In this document: positions 44,674 to 54,253 of the stretch, in pieces
How positions within the stretch are numbered: the stretch's first letter is position 1
Layout of the letters: each line of letters starts with the position of its first letter
Assembly: GCF_000973725.1 (NCBI RefSeq)
Contig: NZ_CP009621.1
Span: 2,818,001-2,882,000, forward strand
DNA length: 64,000 bases
From: Pontibacter korlensis
GTDB taxonomy: Bacteria > Bacteroidota > Bacteroidia > Cytophagales > Hymenobacteraceae
Reading direction: 5' to 3'
Made by a program: the position numbers and the translations under genes
The notes under the pieces: generated by a model
The model's input: only the letters and a program-made list of their open reading frames with translations
What the model was told of the DNA's origin: nothing
Databases searched by the model: none

Positions 44674-46119
44674 ATGCCTTACAAACTACAGGCTTACTTG
44701 CCCTTATTGTGTCTAATGTTAAGCTTCATGCTTCCTTTTGCCTCCATAGCGCAAACAAGTGAGCGTCTGAGAACGCTTGTGCTTACAGATATCGAAAACG
44801 AACCAGACGATGCTCAGTCTTTGGTCAGGTTCCTGACTTACTCCAACCAATGGGATGTGGAGGGAATAATTGCTACCACATCTACCCACTCAAAGAGCAA
44901 AATAGCCGATTGGCGTGTTCATGAAATTCTAAAGGCTTACGATAAGGTGCAGCCGAACCTGCTTAAGCATGAAAAAGGCTTTCCTCCCTATGCAGACCTT
45001 AAAACCAAAGTTAAAAAAGGTTTACCCGTTTACGGAATGAATGGTGTTGGTGAAGGCAAAGATTCTGAAGGCTCTGAGTGGATTATCAGTGTGCTCGAAA
45101 AAAACGATGACCGGCCTGTTTGGGTGCTGGTTTGGGGTGGTCCCAATTGCTTGGCACAGGCCCTTTGGAAAATAAGAAAAACTAAAACACCAGCTGAAGC
45201 AGAAAAGCTATACAAGAAAGTAAGGGTGTATACCATTTCAGATCAGGATGATTCCGGCCCCTGGATACGTAAGGAGTTTCCTAACCTTTTTTATATCTGT
45301 AGCCCAGGTTTCGATGCAAAGGGTGGCTACCATCATGCTACCTGGACGGGGATCTCAGGTGATACATTTTTGGGCCGTTTTCAGGGAGCTAACAGAGAGG
45401 TTATCAGTAAAGAATGGTTACGGGAGAACATACAGGAAAACCACGGTCCGCTGGGAGCAGAGTATCCTGATGTGGCATATCTTATGGAAGGAGACACACC
45501 TTCTTTTTTGTACTTGATTTCTAATGGCCTTAATAACCCTGAGCATCCAAACTACGGAGGCTGGGGTGGAAGGTATGAGTTCTACAAACCCAGATCACAG
45601 AAATGGTTTTCCCAACCTGAAACCCGCCCAATTTGGGCAGATGCTGTAGATGAGTATTTCTCGCCAATTGATAGCCACTACCACACAAGTAATAAAGTAA
45701 CCATCTGGCGTTGGCGTGAAGAATTTCAAAATGACTTCGCAGCCCGCATGGATTGGTGTGTGAAAGACTATAGGCAGGCGAATCATCCTCCTGTGCCAGC
45801 ATTGGCTCATACAGAAAATCTATCAGCAAGATCAGGAGAAGAGGTAAAGCTAAGTGCCAAAGGAACCACCGATCCTGACGGGCACGAACTGACTTACCAG
45901 TGGTTTCATTATCCTGAGCCAGGCACATATGCTTCTTATGAAGGAGCTATAAAAGTAGAGCATGCGGATGCCATGGAAGCAAAAGTAAAGGCACCCCATG
46001 TTGATGCTCCTGAAACGGCACATTTTATCTTGAAGGTTACAGATAAAGGCAGTCCAAGGCTAACACGCTATAAACGGGTTGTCCTGCACATTCAGCCAGC
46101 CAAGCAGCAGGTTGAATAG
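44674..46119 (+). CDS. DUF1593 protein, nucleoside hydrolase-like
   Basis: Exported protein of about 481 residues with a signal peptide ending SIAQT. The N-terminal domain (about 30-330) carries LTDIENEPDDAQSLVRFL, an Asp-rich calcium-binding loop similar to that of inosine-uridine nucleoside N-ribohydrolases, and VWGGPNCLAQALW; this is the DUF1593 (cellulose-binding-protein annotated) family. A C-terminal Ig-like domain (about 385-480, GEEVKLSAKGTTDPDGHELTYQWFHYPEPG) follows. Start is ATG 44674; a TTG frame begins at 44647. It is the third gene of the SusC operon, 120 bases after SusD. Proteins of this family recur in pectin and fucose-related loci; a glycosidase role on an unusual sugar is likely but unproved. 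Confidence 0.85.
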   Translation: MPYKLQAYLPLLCLMLSFMLPFASIAQTSERLRTLVLTDIENEPDDAQSLVRFLTYSNQWDVEGIIATTSTHSKSKIADWRVHEILKAYDKVQPNLLKHEKGFPPYADLKTKVKKGLPVYGMNGVGEGKDSEGSEWIISVLEKNDDRPVWVLVWGGPNCLAQALWKIRKTKTPAEAEKLYKKVRVYTISDQDDSGPWIRKEFPNLFYICSPGFDAKGGYHHATWTGISGDTFLGRFQGANREVISKEWLRENIQENHGPLGAEYPDVAYLMEGDTPSFLYLISNGLNNPEHPNYGGWGGRYEFYKPRSQKWFSQPETRPIWADAVDEYFSPIDSHYHTSNKVTIWRWREEFQNDFAARMDWCVKDYRQANHPPVPALAHTENLSARSGEEVKLSAKGTTDPDGHELTYQWFHYPEPGTYASYEGAIKVEHADAMEAKVKAPHVDAPETAHFILKVTDKGSPRLTRYKRVVLHIQPAKQQVE

Positions 46120-46209
46120 CTACAGTATGAAACGCACAGCTTGACTAGAGTTTGTGTAGAAAGTAAAACGATAAGCCTTTCAGGTTTACTATTTAAAAGA
46201 CCGGTAAAA

Positions 46210-47631
46210 ATGAGGAAAGGAAAATTTCAGCTGGCCATATGCCTCTTGCTTCTATTAAGTGTGTGTGACTTACGTGCACAAACAAAGAACAAGAAAAAAA
46301 TAACAGATCTACAGAGACGAACAACTACCGTCTCAGCGCAAGATACTGTGCCACAGATGCAGTGGTTTAAAGAAGCAAAACTTGGCATCTTCATTCACTG
46401 GGGAATCTACGCTGTGAACGGCATACCCGAATCTTGGTCTTTTTACAACGGCGAGATATCGTACAATGACTACATGAAGCAACTAGATGGGTTTACTGCA
46501 AGTAAATATGATCCGACGGCTTGGGCAAGTCTATTTAAGGAAGCTGGGGCGAAATACGCTGTTCTTACCTCGAAGCACCATGATGGGGTGGCGTTGTGGG
46601 ATACAAAGTTGAGCAAACTGAATGTGGCAGACAGTACACCAGCTAAACGTGACTTGATAGGTCCTTTCGTAAAAGCACTTCGTGAAAAAGATCTGAGAAT
46701 AGGCTTTTATTTCTCTCACCTGGATTGGTCTCACCCAGACTACGCCTCAATCCGCTACTCCAGCGACGACACAAGAGAAGATTTAAACTCGTTTGCTTTC
46801 CCGCCTGTGGGGAAAGAGGATCCTGCCCGTTGGGAGAATTTCCTGGCTTTCCATAGGGGGCAGTTAAAAGAGTTAGGCAGTCGCTACAAGCCAGATATCT
46901 TCTGGTTTGACGGAGACTGGGACAGAACTGTAGAGCAATGGCGCTTCAAAGAATTGCGGCGGCAGCTGCACGAGTGGGTGCCTGGGGTTATATTAAACGC
47001 CCGCATGAAAGGCTATGGCGACTACAAAACGCCTGAGCAAGGTGTGCCTGTCATACAACCTGATGGGCCATGGGAGCTGTGCCTGACTATTAACGACTCC
47101 TGGGGCTACCAAGGCCACGACCAAAATTATAAGTCAACACGGCAGCTTCTGCGCATTTTTACTGAGGTAATTGGTATGGGCGGAAATCTTTTGTTAGACG
47201 TAGGGCCTAAAGAAGATGGCACTATACCAAAGCCACAGGAGGAGCGCTTACGCGAAATAGGTAAGTGGATAAAGAAGCATGAGGAAGCAGTGTATCCAAC
47301 AGTAGCAGGTTTGCCGCTAGGTCACTTCTATGGGCCAACTACCCTCTCAAAAGATAAGAAAACTATTTTTCTGTACCAATATGATATACCCCGCGATAAA
47401 ATATACCTGAAAGGGGTGCGGAACAAAATTAAGCAGATAAGAGTGGTGGGGCAAGAAGGCAATATAGCATACACACGAAATGGAGGCGCGCACTGGGTTA
47501 ATATACCAGGAGTGCTGCTGATAGATGTGCCGCAAAACATGCTCGATGAATACACCACTGTTATTGCTGTAGAGCTGGAGGGGGAGTTGGATCTATATCA
47601 TGCTGCCGGAGAGGCGGTTGAAGTAAACTAG
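46210..47631 (+). CDS. GH29 alpha-L-fucosidase, first copy
   Basis: Exported retaining alpha-L-fucosidase of about 473 residues. A signal peptide (MRKGKFQLAICLLLLLSV, ending LRAQ) precedes the GH29 barrel: KEAKLGIFIHWGIYAV at about 45, SKHHDGVALWDT at about 115, and the nucleophile region IFWFDGDWDRT at about 235, then NGGNLLLDVGP. A C-terminal beta-sandwich region follows. The start ATG at 46210 is preferred over TTG at 46141. It differs clearly in sequence from the second GH29 at 52812, so the two are not a recent duplication and may have different linkage specificity. It follows the DUF1593 gene by 90 bases in the same operon. Confidence 0.95.
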   Translation: MRKGKFQLAICLLLLLSVCDLRAQTKNKKKITDLQRRTTTVSAQDTVPQMQWFKEAKLGIFIHWGIYAVNGIPESWSFYNGEISYNDYMKQLDGFTASKYDPTAWASLFKEAGAKYAVLTSKHHDGVALWDTKLSKLNVADSTPAKRDLIGPFVKALREKDLRIGFYFSHLDWSHPDYASIRYSSDDTREDLNSFAFPPVGKEDPARWENFLAFHRGQLKELGSRYKPDIFWFDGDWDRTVEQWRFKELRRQLHEWVPGVILNARMKGYGDYKTPEQGVPVIQPDGPWELCLTINDSWGYQGHDQNYKSTRQLLRIFTEVIGMGGNLLLDVGPKEDGTIPKPQEERLREIGKWIKKHEEAVYPTVAGLPLGHFYGPTTLSKDKKTIFLYQYDIPRDKIYLKGVRNKIKQIRVVGQEGNIAYTRNGGAHWVNIPGVLLIDVPQNMLDEYTTVIAVELEGELDLYHAAGEAVEVN

Positions 47632-47683
47632 GAGAATCATATACAACTGTTAACCTGGAAAGGTTGGCACCTAAACAATATTC

Positions 47684-49332
47684 ATGTTTAAGCTAAGATT
47701 TTCACTCATTCTAAGTATCCTTTATTTATTTATACTGTCCAAAACCTATGGGCAGGAGCAGATAGGCATCTGGATGAAGTTTGACAAAAGCTTTACAAGC
47801 GGAAAGAACTATGACAATCCGCTTTATGATGTCAACGAGTTTAAAGTACACCTTACCTCCCCCTCAGGCAGAAAGAAAATGGTGAACGCATTTTGGGATG
47901 GCGGCACTACCTGGAGGTTTCGCTTTGCGCCGGATGAGTTAGGTGACTGGTCTTACACCCTGTTTGCTCTGATGAAGAAAATAAAGGGCTGCATCAGGTA
48001 CAGGGCTCCTTTACCTGTGTTCAGAACGAAAGCAAATTCGAAATTTATACTAAGGGAAGCATCACGCGTCTTAAAGCTGCTTATCATCTTACATATGCAG
48101 ATGGCACTCCCTTCTTCTACACAGCCTGTACGGCCTGGAATGGCCCTCTCAAATCTACTGACGAAGAATGGAGAACTTACCTGCAGCACAGGGTAAAGAA
48201 CAACTACAATGTTATACAGTTTGTGACAACCCAATGGCGCGGGGCCGACAAAAACAGCCTTGGACAAGTGGCTTATGAAGGCAACGGCAAGATCAGCATC
48301 AATCCTGAGTTTTTCCAGCACCTGGATGGTAAAATTGACGAGATAAATAAATATGGCTTAGTGGCAGCTCCTGTTCTATTGTGGGCACTTCCTTTTGCAG
48401 ATGGCAAAGAGCTTAACCCAGGCTATATTCTACCCGATCCCGAAGCCGTTTTGTTGGCAAAATACCTGGTGGCCCGATATGGTGGTAACCAGGTTATCTG
48501 GATTTTAGGTGGCGATGGGCAATATGAGTATCACTATGAACAGCGCTGGAAAAATATAGGGAGAGGTGTATTCGGCAACATGCAGCACCCAGGGGTTGTT
48601 TCGTTGCACCCCTACGGTGCCTCGTGGATCGGCGATGAGTATGCAAATGAAGAGTGGCTTGATATTGTAGGGTATCAATCGGGGCACAACAACAGCGATA
48701 AAACTGTGCAGTGGATTAACGAAGGACCCGTAGTAAAAGGATGGCAGCAGTTGCCACCTAAGGCCATCATCAATATGGAGCCTTGTTACGAGGAGATTTT
48801 CTTTAAAATTACAGATAAGGATGTGCGCAATGCTTCTTACTGGAGCCTATTTGCATCGCCCGTTGCTGGTATCACCTACGGGGCCAATGGCATATGGCCT
48901 TGGCTTAGACCGGGAGAGAGCATATTGAATCATGAGGATGCCACGGGCACACATCCTTGGTATGAGAGCATAGACTTCCCTGGCAGCAAACACATAGGTT
49001 ATCTCGCTGGCTTCTTTAAACAACTAGAGTGGTGGCGGCTTACACCCGCCAACGAACTGTTGGCCGAGCAGCCAGGTAAGGAGACGCCCCACCAGTTTGT
49101 TTCGCTCTTAAAGTCAGACAACAGCACAACTATACTGGCTTATATACCTGAGAAGGCAACCGCCAAAATCTACAATAAGAGAAACGATGCTTATGATGCG
49201 CAGTGGTTTAACCCTGTAAGCAACCAGTACTCAAAAGCTAAAATAACAAACAAGGAAGGCATTATAGAAGCGATACCGCCAGCAGGAAATGATATGGTGT
49301 TGGTTCTTAAAAGAAAAGGAGGACAGAAGTAG
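47684..49332 (+). pseudogene. DUF5060/DUF4038 glycoside hydrolase-like gene with frameshift
   Basis: One gene in two frames. The first (from ATG 47684, signal peptide then DUF5060-type sandwich GIWMKFDKSFTSGKNYDNPLYD, WDGGTTWRFRFAPDELGDWSYT) breaks near 47960-47970; the second frame then carries CSDEENKGLHQVQGSFTC and continues without stops to 49332 through the DUF4038 (GH140-like) barrel: NVIQFVTTQWRG, PVLLWALPFADG, VIWILGGDGQYE, INMEPCYEE. A one-base deletion accounts for it. Both parts are otherwise well conserved, so it is either a recent inactivation or a sequencing error. GH140 members cleave apiose in rhamnogalacturonan II, which would suit the locus, but assignment to GH140 itself is tentative. 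Confidence 0.85.
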
Positions 49333-49413
49333 TGACGCTTATCACAGTGAAGTTTAATGTGGTTGAAGCCATAAAATTATTGACCAAAAATCAATTTATA
49401 ACATAAGATAAAT

Positions 49414-50442
49414 ATGAAGAAAAATTTATCCTCAATACTGTTAAGTCTTTGCCTGCTTTTATCAGCAGCTGCCTATGCGCAAAACCAGAATGAATTAACT
49501 ATTTCCAATACTACCTTCTTAAGAAACGGACAGCCGTTCCATTATACAGGCATTGGTTTCTTTAACGCGTTATATAACCCTGCCTTTCATAAGAGTGCAC
49601 AGGATAGGAACCAGTGGTTGGATAAGTTTGATAAGTATGGCATTAATGTGTTGCGGGTTTGGGCACAATGGAACAACACGCGTGGGTTTGTTGATGCTGC
49701 TCCAGATGCTACTTTGTACGCATCAAATGGCGAACTGCGTCAGCAACCGTTGGAGCGCCTGAAAGCGTTGTTAACTGATGCGGACAGTAAAGGCATGGTA
49801 ATTCAGTTGGTGCTGTTTTCACATGAAACTTCAGAAGCAAACAATAAGCTAACGGCAAAGAGCTCAGATAGAGCTGTTGCGAATATTACCCAAGAACTGA
49901 AGCCTTACCGCAACCTGGTGTTCCAGATATGGAATGAATCTTCGGAGCGGGTGGAAGATTATTATAAAGCCATCAAAAAAATAGACCCGAAGCGGCTGGT
50001 AACGAACTCTCCAGGCCCGGGTGGTGACTTGGGTGATCAGAACCAAAACCACATGCTCGATTTTCTAACACCGCACACGACAAGGCAGTTTGCCGGAAAG
50101 CATTGGGAGATTGCTCCGAAAGAAATTGCTTATTTGCTGGAGCGCTACAAGAAGCCTGTTGTGGACGATGAGCCTGCCCGTAACGGTACTCCAGATTATG
50201 GTGGGCCGCATGATGGTTCTTCTCCTTACGACCATATCCTGCAGATTTACCAGGTGTGGCAGCAGGGCGGCTATATGGTGTATCATCATGACATGTTTCA
50301 GAAAGACTATGGGCACCCTTCTATTTCGCCATCGGGTATACCCGACCCAGAATTCAACCCTTACCACAAGCAGGTGCTGGAGTTTATAGCCATGCAGCCA
50401 CGCTACCGCCCTGAAGTAGAAAAGCATGAGAGGGTTGAGTAA
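49414..50442 (+). CDS. Clan GH-A (GH5-like) glycoside hydrolase
   Basis: Exported TIM-barrel enzyme of 342 residues. Signal peptide to AYAQ (about 23). Clan GH-A features: NTTFLRNGQPFHYTGIGFFNALY at the start, GINVLRVWAQWN near 72, the acid/base Glu in VFQIWNESSERV near 170, a TPHTTRQFAGK strand, and the likely nucleophile Glu in KPVVDDEPARNGTP near 250. Family number cannot be fixed; it looks like the uncharacterised cellulase-like proteins in Bacteroidota rather than a typical endoglucanase. It follows the DUF4038 gene by 81 bases and is in line with the rest of the locus. Probably an exo-acting enzyme on a short side chain (inference). Confidence 0.8.
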   Translation: MKKNLSSILLSLCLLLSAAAYAQNQNELTISNTTFLRNGQPFHYTGIGFFNALYNPAFHKSAQDRNQWLDKFDKYGINVLRVWAQWNNTRGFVDAAPDATLYASNGELRQQPLERLKALLTDADSKGMVIQLVLFSHETSEANNKLTAKSSDRAVANITQELKPYRNLVFQIWNESSERVEDYYKAIKKIDPKRLVTNSPGPGGDLGDQNQNHMLDFLTPHTTRQFAGKHWEIAPKEIAYLLERYKKPVVDDEPARNGTPDYGGPHDGSSPYDHILQIYQVWQQGGYMVYHHDMFQKDYGHPSISPSGIPDPEFNPYHKQVLEFIAMQPRYRPEVEKHERVE

Positions 50443-50539
50443 ATGGACCGTGTTTAATGAGCCGTTCTAACCTCCTAAGAAGAATTTTATGTGTTTTAAG
50501 CAAGGAAGAGATAGCGTTCCAGAGTAAATAAGTAGGGAT

Positions 50540-52651
50540 ATGAAATATAATTGTGCCCATTTGTTGTGGATCTTGTTTTGGTTGCAGTTGCTCCCGTTTT
50601 CTTCTGGTGCCAAAGCTGTAGAACAAGTTACAGGTGACACACTCACTTTTTTAGTTGCCAAAGGAGGTGGAACTTCTAAGTTGATCCAGGCGGATCAGAC
50701 TTTTAAGAGCGTTCAGGAGGCAAAGCACGCTGTAAGGGATTTGAAGCAGAAAGGTAGATTGAATGCTCCGGTTAAGGTTTACATTGAGGCAGGAAGTTAC
50801 TTTCTAGACAGCCCTTTGCTGTTTACTTCTGATGATTCTGGAACCGAAGACAAACCAATTATATATACTTCTCTGAATGGGAAAGTGCTATTGCATGGTG
50901 GTAGAAGATTAGAGAATTGGAAAAAGTACAAAGGCAATATTTATTGTACTACTATACCAGAAGTAAGGAAAGGTAACTGGAAATTTAACCAGCTATATGT
51001 AAACGGTGAGTTAAGGCAGCGTGCCAGAACACCGAACAAAGGATTCTACAGAGTAAAGGGTTTTCCTGACGGAGGACCCGAAATACACTACCACACCGAC
51101 TGCCAAAGATTTGAGTTCGAAGAAGGGGATATAGATCCTAAGTGGACAAACCTGGAGGATGTGGAGGTAATCGTTTACCACTTCTGGACCGACTCACATT
51201 TACCGATCCAATCCATCGACACCAAAAACAACATCGTGACCTTTAAACACAAAGCTGGGAAGGTGTTTACAGATGGCTTTTCGGATGGAGGAGCCAAGTA
51301 TGTGGTAGAAAACGTATGGGAAGGGCTGGAAGAGCCTGGGGAATGGTACCTGAACAGGAAAACAGGCAGGCTCTACTACATTCCTTTACCTGGTGAGGAC
51401 CTTTCCGAAGCAGAGGTAATTGCACCCGCTACGGAGAAGTTTATTACCTTAGAAGGAGCAACCTTGGAGAATAAGTTTGTAGAACATATAACGTTCGATA
51501 ATCTTGACTTTATGTACACAAATTGGAGCCTGCCCCCTGGTAACTCCAACGATGACCAAGGCTCTGCGAGTGTACCAGCAGCTATTACGCTAACAGGTGC
51601 ACGGCACATTGCTTTTACAAACTGCACGGTAAAAAACATTGGCACCTTTGCCTTTGAGGTGGCAGCAGGTAGCTCACACAACAGATTTACACATAATACC
51701 ATTAGCCACATTGCAGCAGGAGGTTTTAGAGTTAACGGCGGAACAGACGAAGACCCTCCTTTGCTAAGAACGGGTAATAACACCATTTCTGACAACGACC
51801 TGCACCACTTCGGCCAGGTATATCCGTCTGCTGTAGGTGTGCTACTTATGCAAACATATGGAAACAAGGTTACACATAATAACATCAACAACGGCTGGTA
51901 CACAGGTGTTTCAGTAGGATGGGAGTGGGGTTACCAGCGCAGTATCAGCAGGGATAACATCATTGAGTACAACCACATTCACACCATTGGGCAGGGGCTG
52001 TTATCAGATATGGGAGGCATCTACACCTTGGGTGTTTCACCAGGCACCATTATCCGTAATAACCTTATCCATGATGTACAGGCAAATCAATACGGTGGCT
52101 GGGGTATCTACAACGACGAAGGCTCATCTTATATACTCGTAGAGGACAACATTGTATATAATACCAATTTTGCAGGTTATAATATTCATTATGCTAAAGA
52201 GATAACCGTACGAAACAACCTGTTTGCCTTAGGTAAACAGGCTCAGCTAAGTCGAGGTAAAGTGGAACCACATAAGAGTGTATTCTTTGAGAATAACATT
52301 ATCTACTGGAAAGAAGGAGAGCTGCTAAGTGAGCAGTGGGGCGATCAGCCTTACCTGTTTTACAGAAAGCCAGAAAATGGGATAAAAGAGGAGACCAGCA
52401 CATTTGAAATGGATTGGAATGTTTATTTCAACCCAACTGTGCCCTTAGATAAAGTGAGCTACAACGGAAAGAGCTGGGAAGAGTGGCGTAAAACTGGAAA
52501 GGACCAGCACTCTTTGTTTGCAGACCCTCTGTTTGTAGATCCAGATAATCAAGACTTCAGGTTACGGGCAAATTCTCCCGCTTTCAAACTTGGGTTCAAA
52601 CCAATAGATATAAGTACAGTTGGCCCCAGAAAAGCAAGAGCGCTTTATTGA
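50540..52651 (+). CDS. Right-handed beta-helix glycoside hydrolase, GH141-like
   Basis: Exported beta-helix protein of 703 residues with a signal peptide (about 1-24). The pattern TFKSVQEAKHAVRDLK near 55, LLHGGRRLENWKKYKGNIY near 115, FNQLYVNGELRQRARTPNKGFYRVKGFPDG near 150, then repeated beta-helix rungs (HIAFTNCTVKNIGTFAFEVAAGSSHNRFTHNTISHIAAGGFRV, IIEYNHIHTIGQGLLSDMGGIYTLG) agrees with GH141, a family known for alpha-L-fucosidase and xylanase activities. No lyase-type Ca/Lys motif was spotted. It lies between the GH5-like enzyme and a GH29 gene, which favours a fucosidase of the locus. Catalytic residues in GH141 are not ones I can confirm by eye, so the family call is moderate. Confidence 0.75.
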   Translation: MKYNCAHLLWILFWLQLLPFSSGAKAVEQVTGDTLTFLVAKGGGTSKLIQADQTFKSVQEAKHAVRDLKQKGRLNAPVKVYIEAGSYFLDSPLLFTSDDSGTEDKPIIYTSLNGKVLLHGGRRLENWKKYKGNIYCTTIPEVRKGNWKFNQLYVNGELRQRARTPNKGFYRVKGFPDGGPEIHYHTDCQRFEFEEGDIDPKWTNLEDVEVIVYHFWTDSHLPIQSIDTKNNIVTFKHKAGKVFTDGFSDGGAKYVVENVWEGLEEPGEWYLNRKTGRLYYIPLPGEDLSEAEVIAPATEKFITLEGATLENKFVEHITFDNLDFMYTNWSLPPGNSNDDQGSASVPAAITLTGARHIAFTNCTVKNIGTFAFEVAAGSSHNRFTHNTISHIAAGGFRVNGGTDEDPPLLRTGNNTISDNDLHHFGQVYPSAVGVLLMQTYGNKVTHNNINNGWYTGVSVGWEWGYQRSISRDNIIEYNHIHTIGQGLLSDMGGIYTLGVSPGTIIRNNLIHDVQANQYGGWGIYNDEGSSYILVEDNIVYNTNFAGYNIHYAKEITVRNNLFALGKQAQLSRGKVEPHKSVFFENNIIYWKEGELLSEQWGDQPYLFYRKPENGIKEETSTFEMDWNVYFNPTVPLDKVSYNGKSWEEWRKTGKDQHSLFADPLFVDPDNQDFRLRANSPAFKLGFKPIDISTVGPRKARALY

Positions 52652-52811
52652 AGGAATTTCTATAGGGAATGACAAAATAGCTTAATACTGAGATAACAAA
52701 TGATTGGGAAAGAACCAAGAATAGATTTTTCTTTGGTTAAGACCATTCGATATCGACAGAAGATTTATAACTGCCTATTTTACATTTTAGCACTATATGA
52801 TATCCATATAC

Positions 52812-54191
52812 ATGACAAGAGCTCTTTTCTTAGCTATGTTTTTAATGTTTGCGGTAAGTACAGCACAGGCTCAGCAGTATGAATCAAACTGGGCATCGCT
52901 GGATAAGCGGGAAACTCCTAAGTGGTGGACAGATGCCAAGTTTGGCATATTTATTCACTGGGGACCTTATGCGGTACCTGCCTATGCTCCGGTAGACGAG
53001 GTGGAAGGTGTTTATGATAAATACGCCGAACACTACGAGAACAGGATGATTGCCAAAAATGAGCTATTCATGAAGCACCATAAAAAGCATTTTGGAGAGA
53101 ACTTCACTTATCAGGACTTCGCCCCGATGTTCAAAGCCGAGTACTTCAATCCTGACAAGTGGGCTGATCTGTTTCAAAAGTCAGGTGCCAAGTATGTGGT
53201 GCTTACCTCCAAACACCATGATGGCTTCTGCCTTTGGCCGAGCGAGCAAAGCCCGCGTTGGAACAGTGTTGCTGTTGGTCCGCACCGTGACCTGGCTGGT
53301 GAGCTGACGGAGGCGGTACGAAACAAAGGCCTGCGCATGGGCTTTTATTATTCTCTTTTGGAGTGGAGCCACCCTTTGTATAAAGAGTCTACTATAAACC
53401 AGTGGGTGGATGAGCACATGATTCCGCAGATGAAAGACCTGGTAACACGCTATAAACCCGAAGTGGTTTTTTCTGATGGAGAGTGGGACTATACCAGCGA
53501 TAAGCTAAAGAGTGAGCAGTTCTTGGCCTGGCTTTACAATGAGTCGCCGGTGAAAGAAACGGTTGTGGCTAACGACAGATGGGGAAGCGAGACACGCAGC
53601 AAGCACGGTGATTACTACACCACCGAGTATGACTTAGTGCACAGTGAAGAAGGCATAGGCGAGGCAGGCTCTCACCCTTGGGAGGAAAGCAGAGGTATAG
53701 GCACCTCTTACGGCTATAACCGCTTCGAAACCACCGATCACTATTTCACTTCGAAGCAACTAGTAGATCTGCTCATCGACAAAGTGAGCAACGGTGGCAA
53801 CCTGCTGCTTAACATAGGTCCAAAGGCGGACGGTATGATTCCAGTGATTATGCAGGAGCGCCTGCTGGATATAGGGGCATGGCTGAAGGTGAACGGCGAT
53901 GCTATCTACGGTACCAGAGCGTGGGAAAAGCGGCCGCAGGACATGAAGGAGCAAGGTGTCTTTTACACTGCCAAAGGCAATGACCTGTATGTGATCTGCA
54001 CGAAATGGCCCGAACAGCCTTTCATAGTAAAAGGTGTGAACGGAGCAGGAAAAGTAAGCATGCTAGGCACTAAGGCGCAAGTAAAATCTTCTGCCAAGAA
54101 TGGAAGGCTTACTATCACACCTCCAATCCTGAACCCGGGTAATGTGCCGTGCGACTACGCATGGGTGTTTAAAGTAGAAAGAGTAAAATAA
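52812..54191 (+). CDS. GH29 alpha-L-fucosidase, second copy
   Basis: Exported retaining alpha-L-fucosidase of about 459 residues; a signal peptide ends at TAQAQ (around residue 22). GH29 signatures: WWTDAKFGIFIHWGPYAVPAYAPVDEVEG, SKHHDGFCLWPSEQSPRWNSVAVGPHRD near 130, and the nucleophile region VVFSDGEWDYT near 218, with NGGNLLLNIGPKADG near 325. It has the extended loop with Trp-Tyr/His residues of the broad-specificity type (GH29-A). ATG codons at 52797 and 52812 are both possible; the second gives a cleaner signal peptide. It follows the GH141-like gene by 160 bases. Confidence 0.95.
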   Translation: MTRALFLAMFLMFAVSTAQAQQYESNWASLDKRETPKWWTDAKFGIFIHWGPYAVPAYAPVDEVEGVYDKYAEHYENRMIAKNELFMKHHKKHFGENFTYQDFAPMFKAEYFNPDKWADLFQKSGAKYVVLTSKHHDGFCLWPSEQSPRWNSVAVGPHRDLAGELTEAVRNKGLRMGFYYSLLEWSHPLYKESTINQWVDEHMIPQMKDLVTRYKPEVVFSDGEWDYTSDKLKSEQFLAWLYNESPVKETVVANDRWGSETRSKHGDYYTTEYDLVHSEEGIGEAGSHPWEESRGIGTSYGYNRFETTDHYFTSKQLVDLLIDKVSNGGNLLLNIGPKADGMIPVIMQERLLDIGAWLKVNGDAIYGTRAWEKRPQDMKEQGVFYTAKGNDLYVICTKWPEQPFIVKGVNGAGKVSMLGTKAQVKSSAKNGRLTITPPILNPGNVPCDYAWVFKVERVK

Positions 54192-54253
54192 CCAAAGGCT
54201 TTCCCTGTCTTCAGTGTTCACCGAAGGACTTGGGTGTGTCCCTAATAGCCTAT

